Origin: an uncultured Oscillospiraceae bacterium
GTDB taxonomy: Bacteria > Bacillota > Clostridia > Oscillospirales > Acutalibacteraceae
Direction of reading: 5' to 3'
NCBI GenBank assembly: GCA_900540295.1
Contig: UQFM01000058.1
Coordinates: 1 to 11,452 of the forward strand
DNA: 11,452 bases
Below are positions 6,040 through 11,452 of the stretch, piece by piece. The position numbers and the translations under genes were made by a program. The notes under the pieces are model-generated. The model was not told the DNA's origin, did not search any database, and saw nothing but the letters and a program-made list of their open reading frames with translations. Numbering within the stretch: the first letter of the stretch is position 1; every line of letters starts with the position of its first letter.

Positions 6040-6753
6040 TTACTTTCCGCGCAGATGCTCCGCCCAAAGCTGTTCCTTGATTTGCGCCTCTTGCTTCTCT
6101 TCGGCGATTCTTGCCCGAACCGCCTTTTTATTCTTACCGAATTTACCGTTTTTATAGAATGCAACCAAGAACATCCCCAAAAGTCCGCCGACAGCCGCCA
6201 TAATAAAATCCGTCATTGTATCTAAAAGACCGATTTCACTGGTCGGTTCGGAACACTGCAAAGACATCCCGTACAGACGGTCCATCGTAAATTCATAAAT
6301 TTCCCACGCCACGGAAATACCGAGAGAAAAACAAATTGCAAACATGGCTGATAGGGCAGGGGACAGCCGTCCGTAACGCCCCTGTATAATGATTGAAAAT
6401 TCATAGCCGAACCAAGCGGCAAGGAAACCCGCGCAAAAATGCGTAACCAAATCAAAGCTTTGAAAGTCCGTGCGGTTATTCAGGGTTGTGCCGATGACTA
6501 CGCCGATAAAAATAAATAAATTGAGCATCGTGCCCGAAAGATAATCTACGCGTGTAATAAAGGAATTTCCGCCGAAAACCTGAAAATAATCCCACATATG
6601 TGTAAACAGGATTGCAAAAATTGCCTCTAAAAACTCGACAACCGAGCCGTGAAACAAGCCGTATATACCCCAAAGCATAATTCCCGCCCGCAAAACAATC
6701 CATAAATGCCGATGGCTTTTCGGCACATAGCCGGGTAAAGTGTTATCTGTCAT
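6040..6753 (-). CDS. Integral membrane protein, YjdF/DUF2238-like
   Basis: A 237-residue protein with about six hydrophobic segments (roughly 18-34, 37-53, 73-90, 104-122, 131-150 and 180-200) and a strongly basic and charged C-terminal tail (201-237), presumably cytoplasmic. Conserved-looking polar residues sit inside or next to helices: DLVTHFCAGF (101-110), WEIYEF (150-155) and GLLDTMTDF (175-183). This H-then-WE-then-DTxxD pattern resembles the YjdF/DUF2238 family of uncharacterised membrane proteins; that assignment is from pattern memory. Function is unknown. The ATG at 6753 is chosen over an upstream TTG (6774) because AAAAGGAA (complement of 6761-6768) lies about seven bases before it. 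It is the first gene of a probable operon with DegV and the SurA-like lipoprotein; a promoter should lie in 6754-6842 but I see only a weak candidate (TTGTGC, 18 bases, TATTTT). Confidence 0.65.
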   Translation of the reverse strand: MTDNTLPGYVPKSHRHLWIVLRAGIMLWGIYGLFHGSVVEFLEAIFAILFTHMWDYFQVFGGNSFITRVDYLSGTMLNLFIFIGVVIGTTLNNRTDFQSFDLVTHFCAGFLAAWFGYEFSIIIQGRYGRLSPALSAMFAICFSLGISVAWEIYEFTMDRLYGMSLQCSEPTSEIGLLDTMTDFIMAAVGGLLGMFLVAFYKNGKFGKNKKAVRARIAEEKQEAQIKEQLWAEHLRGK

Positions 6754-6842
6754 GCATACATTCCTTTTCGGCAAGGCTGATACAGCCCCGCATTAAAATA
6801 CATCCGCCCTGCGAAACGGCACAAAACCCACAGAAGGGTGCG

Positions 6843-6894
6843 CTGAAATTCGCCTTACGGCGGACGCCCTGTTTGGGCGTCCGCCGTATTTCAG
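6843..6894 (-). terminator. Large hairpin overlapping the stop codon of the propeller lipoprotein gene
   Basis: A perfect 13-bp stem, 6857-6869 with 6875-6887 (loop TGTTT), extended by an outer 7-bp pairing CTGAAAT (6843-6849) with ATTTCAG (6888-6894) across a 7-base one-sided bulge. The outer arm contains the TGA stop (6891-6893). There is no U-run directly after the main stem on the minus strand; a small ACCC/GGGT hairpin followed by TTTTG comes about 25 bases later. It probably acts as a 3' end or terminator, but it is not a classic one. Confidence 0.55.
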
Positions 6895-8633
6895 TTAAAC
6901 CGCGCAATCATGCCGACGGTTGTTTTTCCGTCACTTTGCGCACCCGAACCGACCAAATCACCGTCCGTAGAAAGCGTTGAACCGCAGGCGATAATTTGTC
7001 CGCTTTTCAAAATACAAAGCGCATTAAAACGGTCATCTCTGCTGCCGCCGTAACCCTGTACCGAGTTGACCCTGCCCGCCGCAGTTACCGTCACTACAAA
7101 TCCGTCCAAACCGCCGCGGTTGCCGATAGGCTTTAAATCGCGGTTTGAAGAACCCGAATATCCGACCGCTGCGTACCCGCCGTCCTCGGTCTGCACAATA
7201 TCCGTAAAGCTGTCATCCTCAAAGCCGCGGAAGCCGCGTTCCCACACAACTGCGCCGTCATCATTGTATTTTACAAGAATTGCGTCAAATTTTCCGTGAT
7301 TGGAAAGTGAAGCTAACGTATGGTCTTTCGATTTTGAGCGTCCTGCAATGACACAACCGCCGTCTGAAGCCGCTGTTATTGCCGGGAAATTTTCAATATC
7401 CGAGCCGCCGTACTGTTTTACCCACTGCACATCACCGTTTGCCGAAAACTTGATTACAGCCGCATCCGTACGCCCGAATCCTGCGAAAAGCTTATAATCG
7501 TCCCGTGCGGATACATTCCCGACAGCATAAATATTGCCGTTTTTATCTATGGCGACATCTGTCAGGGAATCCCCTGTCGAACCGACAGATTTCATAAACT
7601 GTAATGTACCGTCTGCACCGTATTTCACGACAACAGACGCCGCATGTGCGGGAGACAGCCCGAGAGAAGCACCTGTCCCGTCCGAAGAGCTGGAGTACCC
7701 AACAGCCACAAAACCGCCGTCAGGCGCCGCCGCCACCGCTTCAAAGCCGTCTGTCAAAGAACCGCCGAAGCCCTGCTGCCACTGCAAATCACCGCGGTCA
7801 TTAAACTTAAACAGCACTGCATCATAATCGCCCGCATTGGTGAAACCGAGATTTTTGGATTTCGTATAACCGCTCACGGCAATATTATCCTCTTTATCCA
7901 CAGCCAAACCCGAAACAACAATGCCGTTATCGGAAGATATTGCCTTTTGCCAGGCAATCGTCCCATTCTTTTTGTATTTGATTAAAACGGGAATCGGCGT
8001 AGCGGAATTGCCCGCCAGCGCAGACATACTGCCGTCCTTGGAGTTAGACTGCAGCAGAGCAACGAAACCGCCGTCCGACAACGCCGCCGTATCTACAAAA
8101 TGGTCATTTCCCGAACCGCCGAAAGTTGCGCCCCAGTTGGAATTGTTACTGCCGGGCGTAGCCGGTGTATTCGGCGAGGTTATCACACTTGTAACCGTTT
8201 CCCCGTTTTCATCTGTCACGTATTCGCCGTTTTCATCCGTCACGGGCACAATACTTGTGGTCGGACCGTCTGTCGTCGGCGGAACGGTAATCATCGTGGT
8301 CACGCGGTTGCCGTCCGCATCGGTCACGGGTTGTCCGTTCTCGTCCGTTACAGGAATACCGACCTCCTGCGGAATATAGACAACAGAGGTTTTCACTTTT
8401 CCGTTTTCATCGTAAACCTTTTCGCCGTTTTCGTTGGTCACTTCTACAATTTGCGTCTGCAATACAACGGTCATGGCTTCACCGTTTTCATCCGTAATCG
8501 GTACACCGTTTTCATCGGTTACAACGACGGTTTCTCCGTCGCCGTCTTTCAGCCCTTTGCAAGCCGTAAGCACCCCGAAAACCGCAACCAACAAAACAAG
8601 CGCGAGGATAATCAGTTTTTTATTTCCGTTCAT
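6891..8633 (-). CDS. Surface lipoprotein with VTDENG-repeat stalk and seven propeller-like repeats
   Basis: A 580-residue predicted lipoprotein of unknown function. A hydrophobic signal (residues 6-22) ends in the lipobox LTAC, with Cys25 as the lipid anchor. Residues 36-150 form a low-complexity stalk of four units built on VTDENG-xx-VTDENG, rich in V, T, D, E, N and G. A Pro/Thr/Ser/Asn linker (151-166) follows. Residues 167-580 contain seven repeats of 57-61 residues, starting near 167, 228, 285, 345, 404, 464 and 524, with the pattern W-xxx-FGGSxxD-x-F ... DGGFVAVGYSxS ... ALLVKYxxDG. The count and length suggest a seven-bladed beta-propeller of the delta-60/SBBP-repeat kind. Catalytic residues are not evident; binding of a protein or glycan is the natural guess. 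GGAGG (complement of 8641-8645) sits seven bases before the ATG and a good promoter lies just upstream, so it is monocistronic. Confidence 0.78.
   Translation of the reverse strand: MNGNKKLIILALVLLVAVFGVLTACKGLKDGDGETVVVTDENGVPITDENGEAMTVVLQTQIVEVTNENGEKVYDENGKVKTSVVYIPQEVGIPVTDENGQPVTDADGNRVTTMITVPPTTDGPTTSIVPVTDENGEYVTDENGETVTSVITSPNTPATPGSNNSNWGATFGGSGNDHFVDTAALSDGGFVALLQSNSKDGSMSALAGNSATPIPVLIKYKKNGTIAWQKAISSDNGIVVSGLAVDKEDNIAVSGYTKSKNLGFTNAGDYDAVLFKFNDRGDLQWQQGFGGSLTDGFEAVAAAPDGGFVAVGYSSSSDGTGASLGLSPAHAASVVVKYGADGTLQFMKSVGSTGDSLTDVAIDKNGNIYAVGNVSARDDYKLFAGFGRTDAAVIKFSANGDVQWVKQYGGSDIENFPAITAASDGGCVIAGRSKSKDHTLASLSNHGKFDAILVKYNDDGAVVWERGFRGFEDDSFTDIVQTEDGGYAAVGYSGSSNRDLKPIGNRGGLDGFVVTVTAAGRVNSVQGYGGSRDDRFNALCILKSGQIIACGSTLSTDGDLVGSGAQSDGKTTVGMIARFN
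8184..8531 (-). repeat. Four-unit VTDENG coding repeat (lipoprotein stalk)
   Basis: Within the lipoprotein gene, four units of about 28-36 codons each carry a paired hexapeptide: VTDENG/ITDENG, VTNENG/VYDENG, VTDENG/VTDADG and VTDENG/VTDENG, at residues 38-50, 65-78, 95-108 and 131-144. On the plus strand this shows as recurring TTTTCATC-GTCAC-type strings. Units differ enough to be an old duplication rather than a recent slippage tract. Confidence 0.8.
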
Positions 8634-8675
8634 TTGAAAGCCTCCGAAAAATATCTCCTCAGCATATATACTTGT

Positions 8676-8704
8676 ATTTTACCACAATATTTTGCGCTTT
8701 TCAA
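8676..8704 (-). promoter_or_regulatory. Promoter of the propeller lipoprotein gene
   Basis: Read on the minus strand: -35 TTGAAA (8699-8704), a 17-base spacer, and -10 TAAAAT (8676-8681). Transcription would start near 8669, about 36 bases before the ATG. It lies just after the terminator of the upstream paralog operon, so the lipoprotein has independent transcription. Confidence 0.75.
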
Positions 8705-8740
8705 TTAAAAAATTGTAAACACATTATATGGCGGTTTTCC

Positions 8741-8780
8741 GTAAAAAATAAACCGCCCTGTGTCGTTTGACACAGAGCGG
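8741..8780 (-). terminator. Intrinsic terminator of the paralog-pair operon
   Basis: CTGTGTC (8758-8764) pairs with GACACAG (8769-8775) around GTTT, and CCGC (8753-8756) with GCGG (8777-8780) after one mismatch. On the minus strand TTTATTTTTTAC follows. It lies 31 bases after the stop codon of the 8812-10032 gene. GGCGGTTT (8730-8737) could alternatively pair with AAACCGCC (8750-8757). Confidence 0.88.
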
Positions 8781-8811
8781 ATTTCTTATATGTTCAGGGA
8801 ATTTCTTTGTA

Positions 8812-10032
8812 TCAGTCAGCAAAATTGCCGTAAGCCATGGTCGTTGTTGTCGTCGCGGCGCCAACCACCTGAAGGGTATTGGTTCTGACGGTGAATTTAC
8901 CGTAGGACTCATAAGAATATTCCAAAGATACCAAATCGCCTGTAAGCGGGTTCACCTGGAAGCTGACATAGATATTGGAATAGTTCATTTCCAAATCGGA
9001 AAGCTTCACCATGCTGAACGCTTCATTATTTGTGGTAGCCAAACCTGCAACCAGCGGCGCAAGCTCGTTCTGTACCAAATAGTCGTTGGTAAATCTGGTC
9101 AAACCGCAGTCCGCTTTACGGTTCGGATCTGCAACATTTTTCAGTGCAAATACATATTCGCCGGTAATCGGATTTGCCTTTGTTACCGCGATATCGTCAG
9201 CGGTAAGCTGTGTTGCCATCAGGAAGTAATTTTCATTAACCTCGTCAGCCGCACCGTTCACAACATTTGCCTGAACCGCGCCAACGCCGTTGAATGCACC
9301 GACTAAAGTATCCAATGACAAAGGCTCTTTGCCGTCGCCCTGGGGAATTGCACCGAGAACCTTATTGATTGTTTCGGTCGGCGCACCGACAGAGGCATGA
9401 CCTGCTTCTGTGTACGCGGATTCTCTTGCAATTGAATAGGAACCCTGTGCCGCTTTTGCGGTTGCATTGTTCAGCAACTCAACAACAGCTTCTCTGACAG
9501 CCGCGTCACCGACATTCACACCTTCTGCGAAATCTTCTTCCACAGCTTCATGTGTGATGACGGGTTTCTTTGTAATGGAGCCTTCGATTTTGTCAACCAA
9601 GGTAAGGAGAGAATCCTTCGCCTTGTCAATGCCGTTGGAAATTTTAATGCCGAGACCGTTGATATCCAACATGCCTGCAATCTTGCTGAAATCAAGACCG
9701 CCAAGCAAGCCCATGATGGTATCCAAAATTCCGCCGCCTTCATCTGTGGACGGTGTCGGGGCAGGCGTAGCAGTGTTGTCATCCGACGGAGTTGTTGCAG
9801 GCGGTGTCGTCGTGTCGCCCTTAGAAACGGTCTGTGTATTTACACGGACAACGTTCGGATTCAGGTTTACTACGTTCGGGTCTCCCTGAGAAGCAACGCC
9901 GTAAATACCGACAGTTAAAAGAACTGCCAAAAGGATTGCGCAAAAACGAACCCAGCCGCGCTGTGTTTTCGCTTTTTTCGCCTGAAGCTCTTCGAGCGTA
10001 AGCTCGACCTTCGCTTTCTTTTCTTTCGCCAT
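8812..10032 (-). CDS. Membrane-anchored protein of unknown function (paralog B)
   Basis: A 406-residue protein I do not recognise. It has a charged cytoplasmic N-terminus (1-26), one transmembrane helix (about 27-45), an Asn/Val-rich then Thr/Pro-rich linker (50-96), an extra segment with Gly/Leu/Ile-rich helices (about 100-157), and a C-terminal domain (about 185-406). That domain is paralogous to the next gene upstream: shared landmarks are ARESAYTE (202-209), TINKV (221-225), LDTLVGAFNGVG (240-251), MATQLTADDI (272-281), LTRFTND (311-317), YSNIYV (351-356), LVSLEYSYE (367-375) and a final YGNFAD. It should face outside the cell. The start has AGAAAGGA (complement of 10041-10048), eight bases upstream. 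Only 40 bases separate it from the paralog, with no promoter or terminator between, so the two form an operon ending at 8741-8780. Confidence 0.85.
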   Translation of the reverse strand: MAKEKKAKVELTLEELQAKKAKTQRGWVRFCAILLAVLLTVGIYGVASQGDPNVVNLNPNVVRVNTQTVSKGDTTTPPATTPSDDNTATPAPTPSTDEGGGILDTIMGLLGGLDFSKIAGMLDINGLGIKISNGIDKAKDSLLTLVDKIEGSITKKPVITHEAVEEDFAEGVNVGDAAVREAVVELLNNATAKAAQGSYSIARESAYTEAGHASVGAPTETINKVLGAIPQGDGKEPLSLDTLVGAFNGVGAVQANVVNGAADEVNENYFLMATQLTADDIAVTKANPITGEYVFALKNVADPNRKADCGLTRFTNDYLVQNELAPLVAGLATTNNEAFSMVKLSDLEMNYSNIYVSFQVNPLTGDLVSLEYSYESYGKFTVRTNTLQVVGAATTTTTMAYGNFAD

Positions 10033-10072
10033 TGTAGTCTTCCTTTCTCAAATCAGGCTGATGCAAATCGGC

Positions 10073-11017
10073 TTAGTACACGAAATCGCTGTAAGTTGCT
10101 TCGGTGTGCATAGCACCCGTGCCCTTAACATTTACAATTGCAACTTTCAAGCCGAGCTCGGTAACGCTTACGTCGTAGGAATATGTCATTTCCGTAAGCT
10201 TGCCGTCTGTGATGACAACCTTGACGTTAATGTTGCTGTATTCGCCCACCAAATTGGAAACTGTAATTGCAGAACCAACCTGCTTCTGAATCTCCGAAGC
10301 AACCTCTTCCTGTGTGACGATATCATCTGTCAAACGGCTGAGTGCCGAGGAACCGTCTTTTTTCGGTGTGTTTGCATTTGCCAGTGTAAAGGTGTATGTA
10401 TCACCGTCCACTTTCAGATTCTTCAAGTCGCCTGCCTGCAGCTGTGTGGCTTTCAGTTTATAGCTTTCGCCGTGATAACCGATTTTCTCTGCTGCGTCTG
10501 CGCCCTTCGGAATATCTGCGTTCTTGTCGCCGATACCGATGAAGCCGCCGACAACCGTATCTACATTTGCGTTCTTATCTACGCCCTGAATAACCTTGTT
10601 CAACACGTCTGTTGCGCCGCCGACGTCAACGTTCTTGGTGTACTTGCTGTTTCTTGCCCATTTGTACCCTGCGCTTGCCGCCGCTGCGGTTGCTTCGTTG
10701 ATTGCTTTTGCCGCTTCTTCCGCTTCATTCGATGCAGGTGCGTTCGCATCGTTGTCGGAGCTCTGTGCCCCGCCGCCGGAACCGCCGCCTACGGAAACTG
10801 CACCGCCGAGCATGTCGGAAGTAATCGGTGTGGTCTGATAAACCGTTCTGCCGCCGCCAATGGCAACGTATGTAACGGAATACACAAATACGACTGCTAA
10901 AAACAGTGCGCATGCTTTCAAGAAAGTCTCACCGAAAATTTTTCTCTTTGCCTTTTTGGTCTCTTCAAGACCGAGACGTTCTTCGGGAGTCAGTTCTATT
11001 TTTTCTTTTTTTGCCAT
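10073..11017 (-). CDS. Membrane-anchored protein of unknown function (paralog A)
   Basis: A 314-residue protein I do not recognise, the first gene of a two-gene operon. The N-terminus MAKKEKIELTPEER is highly charged and cytoplasmic, one transmembrane helix spans about 31-53, and a Gly/Ser-rich, then Ala/Glu-rich linker (70-115) leads to an extracellular domain (about 105-314). Landmarks shared with paralog B: ARNSKYTK (121-128), VLNKV (138-142), VDTVVGGFIGIG (152-163), KATQLQAGDL (189-198), LSRLTDD (226-232), YSNINV (260-265), LTEMTYSYD (274-282) and YSDFVY at the end. It lacks the roughly 60-residue helical insert of paralog B. No enzyme motif or FMN-attachment motif is visible. AAAGGGG (complement of 11029-11035) lies 11 bases before the ATG, a little far. 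A promoter with a palindrome just downstream precedes it. Confidence 0.85.
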   Translation of the reverse strand: MAKKEKIELTPEERLGLEETKKAKRKIFGETFLKACALFLAVVFVYSVTYVAIGGGRTVYQTTPITSDMLGGAVSVGGGSGGGAQSSDNDANAPASNEAEEAAKAINEATAAAASAGYKWARNSKYTKNVDVGGATDVLNKVIQGVDKNANVDTVVGGFIGIGDKNADIPKGADAAEKIGYHGESYKLKATQLQAGDLKNLKVDGDTYTFTLANANTPKKDGSSALSRLTDDIVTQEEVASEIQKQVGSAITVSNLVGEYSNINVKVVITDGKLTEMTYSYDVSVTELGLKVAIVNVKGTGAMHTEATYSDFVY

Positions 11018-11049
11018 TCTGATTGAATCCCCTTTCTTATCAATAGACA

Positions 11050-11070
11050 GATTAACATCCCATGCTAATC
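11050..11070. promoter_or_regulatory. Palindrome between promoter and paralog A (possible operator or 5' UTR hairpin)
   Basis: GATTAACAT (11050-11058) and ATGCTAATC (11062-11070) flank CCC. As DNA it is a 9-bp dyad with one mismatch, which would be a G-U pair in minus-strand RNA. It would cover roughly +5 to +25 of the transcript, a position suited to a repressor site or a leader hairpin. Function is inferred. Confidence 0.4.
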
Positions 11071-11081
11071 GATACTATTAC

Positions 11082-11110
11082 AATTTACAATAAAATCTCC
11101 GAATTGTCAA
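11082..11110 (-). promoter_or_regulatory. Promoter of the paralog-pair operon
   Basis: Read on the minus strand: consensus -35 TTGACA (11105-11110), a 17-base spacer, and -10 TAAATT (11082-11087) in AT-rich DNA. The leader to the ATG at 11017 is about 58 bases and contains the palindrome at 11050-11070. Confidence 0.75.
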
Positions 11111-11175
11111 TAAATAATCCGCATTTTGTAACACTTTTATTGAAAAAAACAGCACTTTGCACGTAAAATTTTGAA

Positions 11176-11208
11176 AAACAGGAAAAAGGCGGAACGGAAA
11201 GTTCCCGC
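11176..11208 (-). terminator. Terminator-like hairpin, second after the right-edge gene
   Basis: GCGGAAC (11189-11195) pairs with GTTCCCGC (11201-11208), one C bulged, around GGAAA. On the minus strand it is followed by CTTTTTCCTGTTTTTC. It may back up the hairpin at 11245-11280. Confidence 0.6.
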
Positions 11209-11235
11209 TTCGGCATGATTTCGGGCACGCAGAGA

Positions 11236-11280
11236 CAAATAAAGCCGAGTCCCCGCCGCAAAGCAAAATCGGAAACTCGG
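11236..11280 (-). terminator. Terminator-like hairpin, first after the right-edge gene
   Basis: CCGAGTCCCCG (11245-11255) pairs with CGGAAACTCGG (11270-11280), with two G-U pairs on the minus-strand RNA and a 14-base loop. On the minus strand GCTTTATTTG follows. It lies about 35 bases after the stop codon at 11315. Confidence 0.55.
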
Positions 11281-11314
11281 TTTTAAGGATTTGCCCAAAT
11301 ATAAATATTTACTG

Positions 11315-11452
11315 TTAAGGTGAGGAGAGTCGAACCCGATATGGTTTAAAATGCCCTATTTCCGCTGAAACTGCGTTAAAAATCTCGGCATACGGCAGCC
11401 CGACAACGGTGAAAAAGTGAAAATCCGCCGCAAAAACAAGTTTTCGGCATAT
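11315..11452 (-). CDS. Partial CDS at right edge, probable Maf-type nucleotide pyrophosphatase C-terminus
   Basis: An open frame on the minus strand enters from the right edge and runs 45 codons to TAA (11315-11317). The peptide contains FAADFHFFTVVGLPYAEIF, which resembles the conserved C-terminal part of Maf/YhdE-family proteins (…GD-x-x-x-VVGLP-x-x-x-L), enzymes that hydrolyse non-canonical or canonical nucleoside triphosphates and affect septum formation. The family normally ends 10-20 residues after this motif, as here (HFKPYRVRLSSP). Codon use (GCG GCG, CTG CCG, GCC GAG) fits the neighbours, and two terminator-like hairpins follow. The assignment rests on one motif; the catalytic N-terminal half is outside the window. 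An extra two residues appear between the usual GD and VVGLP. Confidence 0.5.
   Translation of the reverse strand: MCRKLVFAADFHFFTVVGLPYAEIFNAVSAEIGHFKPYRVRLSSP

Noticed and set aside
8184..8531. CRISPR or DNA-level minisatellite from recurring TTTTCATC-GTCAC strings
   Set aside because: The periodicity is explained by the coding VTDENG repeat, with codon-level divergence between units.
8730..8757. Antiterminator hairpin GGCGGTTT/AAACCGCC competing with the terminator at 8741-8780
   Set aside because: On the minus strand its second arm is made after the terminator has already formed, so it cannot prevent termination in the usual way; it may be only incidental pairing.
11318..11345. Minus-strand GGGTTCGACTC, like a tRNA T-loop or attachment site
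   Set aside because: The flanking bases do not form a T-stem, no acceptor or anticodon arm is found, and the stretch lies inside a coherent reading frame with a Maf-like motif.

Overview
The window looks like a contig end from a Gram-positive anaerobe of the class Clostridia, most likely a gut Oscillospiraceae/Ruminococcaceae-type organism. This rests on the archaeal/eukaryote-like prolyl-tRNA synthetase, a DegV protein, lipoproteins with Gram-positive-style lipoboxes, strong AGGAGG-type ribosome binding sites, and a family of GC-rich palindromic intergenic repeats that I recall as common in that group. The assignment is inference and no 16S gene is present. Bases 1-18 are not genomic: they match the Tn5/Nextera mosaic end, so the left edge is a library-adapter remnant.

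Left third, plus strand: a phosphoglucomutase/phosphomannomutase-type phosphohexomutase (206-1747), acyl carrier protein (1807-2031, with its own strong promoter whose -35 box overlaps the mutase stop codon) and prolyl-tRNA synthetase (2084-3520), closed by a strong intrinsic terminator (3542-3584). These are housekeeping genes for sugar phosphate conversion, fatty acid synthesis and translation.

Centre: about 560 bases between two converging transcription units (3586-4140) hold no gene. They are packed with short palindromes and direct repeats: up to six members of a GGGCG...CGCCC hairpin family (one member also at 87-114), two 51-base copies of a CATTCTGAGCGCAGCG-type repeat, and a tight cluster of three palindromes.

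Right two thirds, minus strand, reading from right to left: the C-terminal end of a gene running in from the right edge (probably a Maf-type nucleotide pyrophosphatase) followed by two terminator-like hairpins; a clear promoter (11082-11110) driving two tandem paralogous membrane-anchored proteins of unknown function (10073-11017 and 8812-10032) that end at a terminator; a second clear promoter (8676-8704) driving a large lipoprotein with a VTDENG-repeat stalk and seven propeller-like repeats (6891-8633) that ends at a large hairpin; and a three-gene set consisting of a YjdF/DUF2238-like integral membrane protein, a DegV fatty-acid-binding protein and a SurA/PrsA-like lipoprotein, ending at a terminator (4141-4169).

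The right part is therefore mostly envelope biology: two anchored paralogs, a probable seven-bladed propeller on a flexible stalk, and a foldase-like lipoprotein. The least explained pieces are the paralog pair and the stalked propeller lipoprotein. I see no CRISPR array, integrase, transposase, phage gene, tRNA or rRNA.
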